From the NCBI GenBank assembly GCA_947446925.1, contig CANFHU010000020.1, forward strand, positions 1 through 47,880: DNA of 47,880 nucleotides. The letters are read 5' to 3'. The stretch comes from Flavobacteriia bacterium. GTDB lineage: Bacteria; Bacteroidota; Bacteroidia; Flavobacteriales_D; Crocinitomicaceae. Within the stretch, counting starts at the first letter, position 1. Every line of letters begins with the position of its first letter. A program made the position numbers and the translations under genes. The notes under the pieces were generated by a model that saw only the letters and a list, made by a program, of their open reading frames with translations, did not search any database and was not told the origin of the DNA. Of this stretch, positions 1 through 7,790 are shown in pieces.

Positions 1-2193
1 ACTCACAAACATAATGTCGTATTTATTGACTAATGTTTTTTCAATCTCCCATTCACTTAATATTTGTAAATGATTTGGGAAATATTCTTGAATTTGGGAT
101 AGTCGTATACTTAATTCTTCATTCGACTTAATGAATCCATTGATATCTACGACAGTAACTAATGCTTCTGCATTCGTAATCATTTTTTGGAAATAATTCA
201 CTAATTGAACATCTGAAGCACTAAAGAAAGGAATGATTATATTGTTGATTTGAGTTATGTTTTTTTCAATGAAAATTCCTACAGGAACGTTCGTGTTTAA
301 AAGGATATCACGTGTTCTGTCGTCGAAATGGGATTTGTCAAATAATTTTTCTTTACCTGTTAATTGATTTTTTAGTCGTTCTGGGTTGATGATACGTGTT
401 GTAAAACCAAGTACTTTACCTAAAAAACTTCCTTCATACATGGATTGACCTATTCCAACTAATAATAAATCGTAGAATCCTTTATTTGCTTCTTCTGCAA
501 CATCGGTAGGTACATCATTAGAAGCACGGAATATGGTTGTAATACGTTGTTTTAATGACCAAGCCTCTTCTTTTATAGGTGTCATTGTCTCCACTTCCAA
601 ATCTTTAATATTGAATTGGTGAATTTCATTCGTTTGAGCTAAATGCATCACATCAATTTCTGCATTGTCATTTAATTTACGTACTAAACTGTTTGCTAAA
701 CGAAGTAATACTTTACCCCTTTCTGGATTACCAAAGGATATTAAAATACGATATTTATTCGATTCTATAGCATCTGTATTGCCCTCTTCTTTTGCGGATT
801 TACTAAAAATCCACTCGATGAAATCTAATGCTGGTCCAGTCATAAAAGTTGTGACTAAAGCCATTATAACCAGCATGGTAAATATTTCTTTGGAAAGAAT
901 ACCTAAATCATACCCAATATTTAGTACGATTAATTCCATTAGTCCGCGGGTATTCATTAATGCACCAATAATTAATGAATCTTTCCAACTTTGGCCAACA
1001 AATTTAGCTGCTAATGCACTTCCGAAAAATTTCCCAGTAACTGCGACAGTTATAATTATGCCTGTAACTAACCAAAGATGACCATCATTTAATAAGCCAA
1101 TTTCGGTACGTAATCCAGTAAATACAAAGAATAATGGGAGTAATAAAATAAGTGCAATATCTTCCACTTTTGTAATGAAAATATCTCTGAAACTAGTGCT
1201 TTCTGGCATGATAGCTCCAGCCATGAATGCGCCGAATAAAGCATGAATTCCAATACTTTCAGTCGCCCAAGCGGAGAAAAGTAAGATGATAAAGAATATG
1301 GCAACAATCTGTTTATTTAGATGTGTTTTTGAAGCATTTATTTCACCAATCCTACTTAAAAATGGACGAACAACTTTTAACATTGTCAATACATATAAAG
1401 CTGCTAAACAAATGGTATATAGTGCACTAACAAAAGTTCCTGCTTTTACGATTGCAATAACTGCTGCCAAAATACACCAAGCCGTGATATCATCCGCAGC
1501 GGCACATGTAATAATTACCGTACCTAATTTTGTTTTGTGCATACCACGTTCTTGCACGATTCGAGCTAAGACAGGGAAGGCGGTGATACTCATGGCAATA
1601 CCCATAAATAGTGCGAAAGACAAGAATTGAGTTCCTTCCGCTGCAAAAGCATCATAAACAAAATATGCCAATCCCATACCTAAGGCAAAAGGAATAATAA
1701 TGCTTGCATGACTAATTACTACAGCGTCATTCGCTTTGTTTTTGAGTACTTTGATGTCTAATTCCATACCCACCACAAACATGAAGAATATCAAACCAAT
1801 TTGACTTAAAAATTGAAGATTCCCCAAAGATTCTTTTGGGAATAATGCATGTGAAAATTCAGGGAAATACATACCCACTAGGGATGGTCCAAGAAGTATT
1901 CCAGCCAATATTTCTCCAATTACGGTAGGTTGACCAATTTTTTTGAATAACCAGCCGAATAATCTGGAAACTAAAACGATGATTAGTATCTGAGCTAGAA
2001 GAAGTGCCAAAGGATGTTCAAGGTTGTGAAGTAGAGTTGTCTTAAATTCTACCCAGTTAGAATTGTGTGAAATTGGCAATTTAATTTTCTTACCTAATTC
2101 TAATTTTTTTCCAAATTCAATAATCCAATATATAGCAACCGAAAACCCTACGATGGTTAAGATATAGAAGATTAGATTTTTAAATTTTTTCAT
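1..2193 (-). CDS. Kef-type cation/proton antiporter with UspA-like tail (partial)
   Basis: The minus-strand frame is open from an ATG at 2193 to the left edge: 731 codons without a stop, so the C-terminus is missing. The N-terminal ~450 residues hold about a dozen hydrophobic segments of the CPA2 sodium/proton exchanger family. Recognisable pieces are QPTVIGEILAGILLGPS, then VGMELD, the AFPVLARI segment, AAADDITAW with the paired acidic residues typical of CPA2 ion binding, and HALFGAFMAGAIMP. After the membrane part, from about residue 450, a soluble region resembling UspA nucleotide-binding domains follows (RILISFGNPERGK, LLLVGIGQS). It should exchange Na+ or K+ for H+ at the inner membrane; the ion cannot be read from sequence. 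It diverges from the toxin-antitoxin operon across a 150-base gap. Confidence 0.9.
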   Translation of the reverse strand, partial: MKKFKNLIFYILTIVGFSVAIYWIIEFGKKLELGKKIKLPISHNSNWVEFKTTLLHNLEHPLALLLAQILIIVLVSRLFGWLFKKIGQPTVIGEILAGILLGPSLVGMYFPEFSHALFPKESLGNLQFLSQIGLIFFMFVVGMELDIKVLKNKANDAVVISHASIIIPFALGMGLAYFVYDAFAAEGTQFLSFALFMGIAMSITAFPVLARIVQERGMHKTKLGTVIITCAAADDITAWCILAAVIAIVKAGTFVSALYTICLAALYVLTMLKVVRPFLSRIGEINASKTHLNKQIVAIFFIILLFSAWATESIGIHALFGAFMAGAIMPESTSFRDIFITKVEDIALILLLPLFFVFTGLRTEIGLLNDGHLWLVTGIIITVAVTGKFFGSALAAKFVGQSWKDSLIIGALMNTRGLMELIVLNIGYDLGILSKEIFTMLVIMALVTTFMTGPALDFIEWIFSKSAKEEGNTDAIESNKYRILISFGNPERGKVLLRLANSLVRKLNDNAEIDVMHLAQTNEIHQFNIKDLEVETMTPIKEEAWSLKQRITTIFRASNDVPTDVAEEANKGFYDLLLVGIGQSMYEGSFLGKVLGFTTRIINPERLKNQLTGKEKLFDKSHFDDRTRDILLNTNVPVGIFIEKNITQINNIIIPFFSASDVQLVNYFQKMITNAEALVTVVDINGFIKSNEELSIRLSQIQEYFPNHLQILSEWEIEKTLVNKYDIMFVS

Positions 2194-2302
2194 TGAGAAA
2201 TAAGCATAACTAGGTCATGTGTTTGACCGGTGCAAAGAAAATAAAAAAACAGATACTAATATCAAGTAAACAAAGGTATTTTAAGGTATAAATTAATTAT
2301 TT

Positions 2303-2334
2303 TTTGGAGTATATACTATTAGTATGTATCTTTG
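2303..2334 (+). promoter_or_regulatory. Promoter of the mazE-like/mazF operon with embedded palindrome
   Basis: TTTG at 2303-2306 and TATCTTTG at 2327-2334 are separated by 20 bases, matching the Bacteroidota TTTG/TAnnTTTG promoter. The spacer contains the perfect palindrome AGTATATACT at 2308-2317 and a related AGTATGTAT just before the -7 element. This is a likely site for autorepression by the antitoxin (inference). Confidence 0.65.
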
Positions 2335-2347
2335 CTAAAAAAAGAAT

Positions 2348-2578
2348 ATGAAGACACTTTCTTTGAAATTAGACGATGCCATTTTTCAGGATACAGAAAT
2401 TTTGACTACAAAATTACATTTAGCAAGAAATCGATATATTAATGAAGCTTTAAAGCTTTATAATGAGTATAATAAACGTGCGTTATTAAAAAAGCAATTG
2501 TTAAAAGAATCGAAAGCTTCAAGAAGCGAATCTTTAGCTATTTTACATGAATTTGAGGATTTGATAGATGAAGATTAA
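2348..2578 (+). CDS. Ribbon-helix-helix antitoxin of a MazF-type pair
   Basis: A 76-residue protein directly upstream of a MazF/PemK toxin. The N-terminus (KTLSLKLDDAIF) is a short strand followed by two helices, the ribbon-helix-helix DNA-binding fold of CopG-type antitoxins; the charged C-terminal half (KASRSESLAILHEFEDLIDED) is the usual toxin-binding arm. It should neutralise the downstream toxin and repress the operon promoter through the palindrome at 2308-2317. Its 3' end overlaps the toxin start by 11 bases, so the two are probably translationally coupled. The family assignment rests on size, fold pattern and context. Confidence 0.8.
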   Translation: MKTLSLKLDDAIFQDTEILTTKLHLARNRYINEALKLYNEYNKRALLKKQLLKESKASRSESLAILHEFEDLIDED

Positions 2579-2903
2579 ACAATTTGAAATTTGGCTAGCG
2601 AATTTAAATCCAGCAAAAGGAACAGAACCTGGTAAAGTTCGTCCTGTAGTTATAGTTCAAACGGATTTATTAAATGAAAGTCACCCTTCTGTTATAGTCT
2701 GTCCTGTCACAACGAATGTTTTACCCGAAAGTGAATTATTAAGAGTGCATTTAGATAAAGGGCAGCTTGAAGTTGTAAGTGATATTTTAGTCGATCAAAT
2801 TAGAGCAATTGATAAAAAACGTCTTATTTCAAAACTAGGTGAATTAACACGTAATCAATCTGATAGGTTAGGAGAGAATATTAAAATAGTTTTAGATTTG
2901 TGA
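2568..2903 (+). CDS. mazF: MazF/PemK family mRNA interferase toxin
   Basis: A 111-residue protein of normal length for the MazF/PemK family. It shows the family's early FEIWLANLNPAKGTEPGKVRPVVIVQ block (residues 6-31), in which the G-KVRPVVI stretch carries the conserved arginine-proline, then VIVCPVTTN and LVDQIRAIDKKRL. Family members cleave mRNA at short sequences and arrest growth when the antitoxin is lost. The ATG overlaps the antitoxin gene by 11 bases. Nothing looks truncated, so the pair is probably functional. Confidence 0.9.
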   Translation: MKIKQFEIWLANLNPAKGTEPGKVRPVVIVQTDLLNESHPSVIVCPVTTNVLPESELLRVHLDKGQLEVVSDILVDQIRAIDKKRLISKLGELTRNQSDRLGENIKIVLDL

Positions 2904-2919
2904 CGAAAAAAAAGATTGG

Positions 2920-3399
2920 ATGAAGATTTTATGTGTAATACTATTTAGTTTAATTTCTGGTGTAACTATTAGTTTTTCTCAATTAAAAAAGAAAAAAACA
3001 GAGGAATCAAAAGTACAAATTCCTGATTTGAATAAGTCAGCTAATGGTAGTGATGAAGTTGGGCCTACTTTGTCACACGAAAAGGATAGCGTTATTTTTA
3101 TTACAGATGAAACTCCTGTTTTTCCAGGAGGACAAATAGCAATGAAAGACTGGATTGAAAAGAATCATGTGTATCCTCAAGACGCATTGGAGAAAGGTAT
3201 AGAAGGGAGAGTTTATGTTTCTTTTATTGTTGATATCGATGGTAGTATATCAATGGTTTCAATTTTGCGAGGTTTAAGTCCTTCATGTGATAAAGAAGCA
3301 ATTCGTTTAGTAAAGACAATGCCTAAATGGATTCCAACTAAAATAAATGGAAAAGCAATAAAAATGAAGCATTCTGTTCAGATCATTTTTAAGTTGTAA
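2920..3399 (+). CDS. Secreted TonB C-terminal domain protein
   Basis: 159 residues. Residues 1-20 form a signal peptide (MKILCVILFSLISGVTISFS). From about residue 70 comes the TonB_C fold: PVFPGGQIAMKDWIEKN, YPQDALEKGIEGRVYVSFIVD, DKEAIRLVKTMPKWIP and a final strand HSVQIIFKL. Unlike true TonB it lacks an N-terminal anchor and a proline-rich spacer, so it is probably one of the many short periplasmic TonB_C proteins of Bacteroidota rather than the main energy transducer. It begins 16 bases after mazF and may share that transcript, though the functions are unrelated. Confidence 0.8.
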   Translation: MKILCVILFSLISGVTISFSQLKKKKTEESKVQIPDLNKSANGSDEVGPTLSHEKDSVIFITDETPVFPGGQIAMKDWIEKNHVYPQDALEKGIEGRVYVSFIVDIDGSISMVSILRGLSPSCDKEAIRLVKTMPKWIPTKINGKAIKMKHSVQIIFKL

Positions 3400-3452
3400 A
3401 ATGAGGTTATTCAACTTTTATAATCGTTAAGCACTATCGAGACATAACAACC

Positions 3453-3667
3453 CGAAGCGAAATCCGTCGCATAGTAAAAGTAAAACCGGGTCCCATAGAA
3501 TTAGTAAACGCAAGAAAAAATAGTGTTTGAGACGTAACGTAAGTGGAGGCGAGTTTATTTTTTCTCGTTTACGTTTCGTAATGGGTGGTTGCTTTTACAG
3601 CGACAAAGGTCTTTTTGCTTACTTTTTTTACGCTGAGTCTGTCGAAGTGTGACCGGAAAAAAGTAAG
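3453..3667. repeat. Structured dispersed repeat, copy 1
   Basis: This fills the 303-base gap after the TonB-domain gene. The 152-base core (3453-3604) is about nine-tenths identical to 9339-9490, in the same orientation. It folds as nested stems: GTCGC (3466-3470) with GCGAC (3600-3604), TAAAAG (3475-3480) with CTTTTA (3592-3597), CCCAT with ATGGG, and GTAAACG plus AGAAAAAATA (3504-3522) with TATTTTTTCT plus CGTTTAC (3556-3572). A separate hairpin follows, CTTACTTTTTT (3618-3628) with AAAAAAGTAAG (3657-3667). No protein is encoded. It could be a MITE-like element or a structured RNA. Confidence 0.8.
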
Positions 3668-3702
3668 AGAAAACCCTATGTTTCGCACCACGAAACAACA
3701 CC

Positions 3703-4338
3703 TCAAATCTCCAAACTTTCTATAATTTTCAATCCTTCCTTGTCCTTCAACGCCAAGCGTATCATACTCCCCGCTAAATCGCTCACCAACGTCGGTGCAT
3801 ATTTCTTTAAAAAGGGTAATTTCCCTAAAATTCGCATAATCTGAATCGCTTTGTATTCCGCTGGTCGATTTTCCACACGATTCCCATCTAAAATAGATGG
3901 TCTAAAAATGATGAAATTCTGCGGGTTTAATTTTTTAATTGCATCTTCTAATTCTCCTTTCATGCGCAAGTAAAAATTCGAAGAACTTGCTTTTGCACCT
4001 ATCGATGACACAAGAATGATTTGTTGGGTGCCATTCTGAATCGCAGCATCGATACATTGATAAGGATAAGTGAAATCGATGACATATTGTTTTTCTTTGG
4101 AACCAGCGGTTTTTAACGTCGTCCCCATACAAGAAAACAAGGTGTATCCCACCAAATCTTGTTTCCAAGCAGAAAGGTTGTCAAAGTCAATTAAATGTTC
4201 TTCCAATTTAGGATTTGAAATTCCGAGCGAACGGCGAACAAATATTTTTACTTTTTCAAATTCGGTAGTATTTAAAAGTTGGTGAACCAATTCTGTTCCA
4301 ACTAATCCGGATGCACCTAGTACGATTGCTATTTTCAT
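3703..4338 (-). CDS. NAD(P)-binding short-chain reductase-like protein
   Basis: 211 residues. The N-terminal Rossmann glycine motif GASGLVGTELV (residues 8-18) binds NAD(P). The rest resembles atypical short-chain dehydrogenases of the TIP30/HTATIP2 and NAD(P)H-binding group: FSCMGTTLKTAG, ILVSSIGAKASSSNFYLRMKGELE (which keeps the YxxxK pair near residues 123-127) and IFRPSILDGNR. The substrate is not known. It stands alone between the repeat and the HD hydrolase. Length fits the family and the ATG at 4338 is clear. Confidence 0.75.
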   Translation of the reverse strand: MKIAIVLGASGLVGTELVHQLLNTTEFEKVKIFVRRSLGISNPKLEEHLIDFDNLSAWKQDLVGYTLFSCMGTTLKTAGSKEKQYVIDFTYPYQCIDAAIQNGTQQIILVSSIGAKASSSNFYLRMKGELEDAIKKLNPQNFIIFRPSILDGNRVENRPAEYKAIQIMRILGKLPFLKKYAPTLVSDLAGSMIRLALKDKEGLKIIESLEI

Positions 4339-4420
4339 TTGAGTTTATTTTTATTAAAGATCGCTTCGCTAAAAGAAAAAAGACATGTGATAGAATTAGT
4401 ACTAAAGTTGAGTCTTTGCT

Positions 4421-4460
4421 CTTTTGTCTTATAGTCTTTTGTCTTATAGTCTTTTGTCTA
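4421..4460. repeat. Short tandem repeat, 15-base unit x 2.7
   Basis: CTTTTGTCTTATAGT occurs at 4421-4435 and 4436-4450, followed by a partial third copy to 4460. The last copy supplies the stop codon (4458-4460) of the HD-domain gene, so repeat slippage could alter its C-terminus. Confidence 0.75.
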
Positions 4461-5696
4461 TATTGGATAACACAAACAATATTTATCTACAGGTTGTGAA
4501 AGTGCTGAAATATTCAAATTATCTGATGCCTGAGAAATGTCAATAATTTCTCCATTTTTCATCAAAATATTAATTTTTTGGTACTTCTTATTGTAGGCAT
4601 TATTGCTTCGTTTTTCACTGTAAACGAAATAAGAAAGTTCCTCATCATTCAAATCATATTTAGCTTTCACTATTTCACGTTCCAATTGAATACGTTCTAC
4701 ACTAAATGGTTCTTTGGATAATTCGATTTTAAATAATTCACGATTAATAAGTCTTTTACATAAAAAAGATAAAATTTTATCGGAATGTTTTTGCCATACT
4801 TTGACTGCTCCAAGGATGTCGTAATCATCCATTTGTGCAAATTGTTCTAGAACTTCCGGATTGTTTTGAAAGTCATCTTTCGTAATTGCATTTTTTAAGA
4901 AAAATTGAAATGCAGGACTAGCAAATAATTCCACGTTTTGTGTGCTTAATTCTTTGGCTCGTTGCATGATTTTGATCAACATCAATTCAGAAGCTGTAAC
5001 CGTTTTGTGCAGGTACACTTGCCAATACATCAAACGTCGCGCAACAATGAATTTCTCAATCGAATAAATCCCCTTTTCTTCTAGTACCAAATTTCCTTCA
5101 TGCACATTTAGCATTTCGATGATGCGGTCTGACCCAATTTTTCCCTCAGAAACTCCGGTGTAAAAACTATCGCGATTTAAATAATCTAATCGGTCCATGT
5201 CTAATTGACTTGAAACTAATTGGTATAAAAAGTTTTTGTGGTATTTGTTTTTGAATATCAATAAAGCCAAATCTAATTGTCCGTCAAATTCTTTGCTTAA
5301 ACGTTCGATGAAATAACTTGAAATATCTTCGTGACTAACTTTATTTACAATGTCATATTCCAAGGTATGACTGTATGGACCGTGACCTATGTCGTGTAAT
5401 AAGATGGCAATTAAAACCGCACGTTCCTCTTCCGGATTAATTTCGTGACCTTTACGTCGAATGGTGGAAATGGCAATCGTCATTAAATGCATTGCGCCCA
5501 ATACGTGATGAAATCGTGTATGTAATGCACCAGGATACACTAAATTGGTGAGACCTAATTGAGAAATTCTGCGTAAACGTTGAAAATAAGGGTGTTGAAT
5601 AATATCGAAAATTAAATCGTCTGGAATGGCAATAAAACCATACACTGGGTCGTTAACTAATTTCTTTTTGTTTTTTCGGTGGAGAATTGGTCTCAA
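4458..5696 (-). CDS. HD domain phosphohydrolase (dNTPase-like)
   Basis: 412 residues. The HD metal-binding motif is complete: RFHHVLGAMHL (residues 61-71), HDIGHGPYSH (101-110), and a later acidic DMDRLDYLNRD. This is the pattern of the HD superfamily containing YdhJ/SAMHD1-like enzymes, which hydrolyse nucleoside or other phosphates; the substrate here is unknown. The only plausible start is TTG at 5696, because an in-frame stop lies 7 codons upstream without an ATG between. It diverges from porX across 47 bases, and a good promoter (TAGTTTTG on the minus strand at 5729-5722) ends about 25 bases before the TTG, which supports that start. Confidence 0.85.
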   Translation of the reverse strand: MRPILHRKNKKKLVNDPVYGFIAIPDDLIFDIIQHPYFQRLRRISQLGLTNLVYPGALHTRFHHVLGAMHLMTIAISTIRRKGHEINPEEERAVLIAILLHDIGHGPYSHTLEYDIVNKVSHEDISSYFIERLSKEFDGQLDLALLIFKNKYHKNFLYQLVSSQLDMDRLDYLNRDSFYTGVSEGKIGSDRIIEMLNVHEGNLVLEEKGIYSIEKFIVARRLMYWQVYLHKTVTASELMLIKIMQRAKELSTQNVELFASPAFQFFLKNAITKDDFQNNPEVLEQFAQMDDYDILGAVKVWQKHSDKILSFLCKRLINRELFKIELSKEPFSVERIQLEREIVKAKYDLNDEELSYFVYSEKRSNNAYNKKYQKINILMKNGEIIDISQASDNLNISALSQPVDKYCLCYPI

Positions 5697-5721
5697 TTGA
5701 ATAAATTTAAAACGTTTTTAC

Positions 5722-5729
5722 CAAAACTA
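5722..5729 (-). promoter_or_regulatory. -7 promoter element of the HD hydrolase gene
   Basis: The minus strand reads TAGTTTTG, an exact TAnnTTTG match, placed so that transcription would begin shortly before the TTG start at 5696. The -33 region would fall at the start of porX. Confidence 0.5.
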
Positions 5730-5743
5730 TAAAATATTAGGAT

Positions 5744-7291
5744 ATGGCAGCGAAAATTCTTTGGGTAGATGATGAAATTGATTTATTAAAACCACATATT
5801 CTTTTTTTAGAAGCAAAAGGCTACGTTGTAGAGACCATCAACAATGGTTCTGATGCGATTGATTTAAGTATCGAGAATGAGTATGACATCATTTTCTTAG
5901 ATGAAAATATGCCCGGAATCTCTGGTTTAGATGCGTTGGTTCGCATCAAGGAGAAAAAGCCTTCTGTGCCGATTGTGATGATTACAAAAAGTGAAGAAGA
6001 ATCTATTATGGAAGAAGCGATTGGAGGTAAAATTGCAGATTATCTAATTAAGCCTGTACATCCAAATCAATTGTTACTTTGTCTGAAAAAGAATTTAGAA
6101 CAAGATAAAATAGTTTCGGATAAGGTGAATTCCAATTACCAGCAAGAATTTAGAAGTTTAGGACAAAAAATAGATGCTTGTGATACTATTCAAGAATGGA
6201 TCGAGTTATATCAAAAGATTGTTTACTGGGAATTAGAACTGGAGAAAATACAGGATTCCGGTATGTCTGAAATCTTACTTTCGCAAAAGAAAGAAGCAAA
6301 CGATTTGTTTTCACGTTTCATTGAGGATAATTATACGGATTGGTTGCAAGATAGCAAGTCGGCGCCTGAAATGTTACATACTTTAATTAAAAATAAAGTT
6401 GCACCACTTTTACTAACTGAAAAAATCTATTTTGTACTTATCGATAATTTGCGTTACGATCAATGGCAAGTATTGAAACCTATTGTTTCAAAATATTTTA
6501 CGGTAACAAAAGAGGAGGTAGTGTTGAGTATTTTACCTACTACCACCCATTATGCACGTAACGCGTTGTTTGCTGGATTAATGCCTTCTGAAATTCAAAA
6601 AATGTTTCCGAAATTTTGGGTAACAGAAGAAGAGGAGGGAGGAAGAAACATGTATGAGAAAGAATTGTTAGAAGCAAATCTGCAGCGATTGGGGAAATCG
6701 TGTAAAATATCCTACAATAAAATCACAAATTTAGAAGCCGGAAAGAAATTAGTAGATAATTTCAATCACTTGAAAAATAATGATTTAAATGTTATTGTAT
6801 ACAACTTCGTGGATATGCTATCTCACGCACGTACCGAAATGAATATCATCAAAGAATTAGCAGATGATGAAGCTGCTTATCGATCTTTAACTGCTTCTTG
6901 GTTCGAACATTCTCCCTTGCAAGACATCTTTAAGAAAATTGCAGATGCAGGAGGGAAGGTCATCATTACAACCGATCATGGAAGTGTGAAAGTGACGAAC
7001 CCGATTAAGTTAGCAGGAGAAAAAGAAACGAATCCGAACTTACGTTATAAGTCAGGGCGCAACATGACTTACAAAGAAAAAGAGGCGTTTTCTATCCGCG
7101 ATCCAAAACTAGCTTTCTTACCAAAATCGAACCTTTCAAGCGAATACGTTTTCGCCCGCGAAACGGATTACTTCGTTTACCCAAACAACTACAACCATTT
7201 TGTAAATTACTACATGAATACCTTCCAACATGGCGGAATATCCTTAGAAGAATTAATGATACCGTATGTGGAATTGGTTTCGAAGAAATAG
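5744..7291 (+). CDS. porX: PorX: response regulator fused to a PglZ phosphatase-like domain
   Basis: 515 residues in two parts. Residues 1-120 are a CheY-like receiver with D9-D10, phosphoacceptor D53 (FLDENMPG), T81 and K103 (LIKPV). From about residue 220 comes a PglZ/alkaline-phosphatase-superfamily domain with candidate metal ligands and nucleophile: D234 in LIDNLRYDQ, the TTT at 266-268, D357 and H361 in FVDMLSHARTE, D411-H412 in TTDHGS, and H496. In Porphyromonas gingivalis, PorX with sensor PorY controls type IX secretion genes. No DNA-binding domain is present, as in known PorX. No sensor kinase adjoins it; the 18-bp hairpin after the stop may be its terminator. Confidence 0.93.
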   Translation: MAAKILWVDDEIDLLKPHILFLEAKGYVVETINNGSDAIDLSIENEYDIIFLDENMPGISGLDALVRIKEKKPSVPIVMITKSEEESIMEEAIGGKIADYLIKPVHPNQLLLCLKKNLEQDKIVSDKVNSNYQQEFRSLGQKIDACDTIQEWIELYQKIVYWELELEKIQDSGMSEILLSQKKEANDLFSRFIEDNYTDWLQDSKSAPEMLHTLIKNKVAPLLLTEKIYFVLIDNLRYDQWQVLKPIVSKYFTVTKEEVVLSILPTTTHYARNALFAGLMPSEIQKMFPKFWVTEEEEGGRNMYEKELLEANLQRLGKSCKISYNKITNLEAGKKLVDNFNHLKNNDLNVIVYNFVDMLSHARTEMNIIKELADDEAAYRSLTASWFEHSPLQDIFKKIADAGGKVIITTDHGSVKVTNPIKLAGEKETNPNLRYKSGRNMTYKEKEAFSIRDPKLAFLPKSNLSSEYVFARETDYFVYPNNYNHFVNYYMNTFQHGGISLEELMIPYVELVSKK

Positions 7292-7294
7292 TTT

Positions 7295-7334
7295 TTTTCA
7301 GTAGAGACACAACGCATTGTGTCTCTACTGAAAA
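7295..7334. terminator. Perfect 18-bp stem-loop after porX
   Basis: TTTTCAGTAGAGACACAA (7295-7312) and its exact complement (7317-7334) enclose the loop CGCA. It starts 3 bases after the porX stop and has a T-tract at its 5' side but not a strong one at its 3' side. Stems with a core like GAGACACAA-TTGTGTCTC recur in Bacteroidota genomes, so this may be a dispersed palindrome reused as a transcript end. Confidence 0.7.
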
Positions 7335-7367
7335 TCTTGTTGTATTTTTATCCCTCAAATCACCACC

Positions 7368-7790
7368 ATGGACTTTCACATCACCACCCTCCACGACCTA
7401 AAATCCCCAGCAATCTACCTTGCAGACCTCCTCAATGATCATAAAATCGTCGCTCTTGAAGGACAAATGGGAGCAGGGAAAACTACGTTTGTGCAAACCG
7501 TATTGAAGTCAATTGGGGTCGAAGAGTTAGAAGGTTCACCTACCTATTCTTTGATAAATGAATATCATTCTAGTCTATTAGGAAAAGTGTATCATCTTGA
7601 TTTATATCGATTAAACTCGATCGATGAGGTGTATGATATTGGAATCGAAGAATTATTATACCAAAATGTAGTGTGTTTCATTGAATGGCCAGAAAAGATG
7701 CAAGAAATGTTGCCAGATAACACAATTTGGGTGTATCTTCGCGTGGAAGAAGATTTAAGTAGAATCATAACGATAAAACATGAAGACTAA
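7368..7790 (+). CDS. tsaE: TsaE, tRNA threonylcarbamoyladenosine biosynthesis ATPase
   Basis: 140 residues, the normal TsaE length. The P-loop GQMGAGKTTF spans residues 32-41, followed by EGSPTYSLINEY (55-66), YHLDLYRL, and CFIEWPEKM, all hallmark TsaE segments. With TsaB, TsaC and TsaD it makes the t6A37 modification on tRNAs reading ANN codons; ATP hydrolysis by TsaE resets the TsaBD complex. The last 11 bases overlap the alanine dehydrogenase start, so the pair is probably one transcript. The other tsa genes are not in the window. Confidence 0.95.
   Translation: MDFHITTLHDLKSPAIYLADLLNDHKIVALEGQMGAGKTTFVQTVLKSIGVEELEGSPTYSLINEYHSSLLGKVYHLDLYRLNSIDEVYDIGIEELLYQNVVCFIEWPEKMQEMLPDNTIWVYLRVEEDLSRIITIKHED

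Noticed and set aside
665-1630. Plus-strand open frames at 665-1081 and 1286-1630, and minus-strand 1089-1307
   Set aside because: They lie inside the continuous minus-strand antiporter frame, have no family features, and mirror its membrane segments.
4421-4460. CRISPR-like array
   Set aside because: Adjacent 15-base direct repeats have no spacers; no cas genes are in the window.
4311-4499. 62-residue plus-strand frame
   Set aside because: It is made by the 15-base tandem repeat and overlaps the end of the HD gene; no family features.
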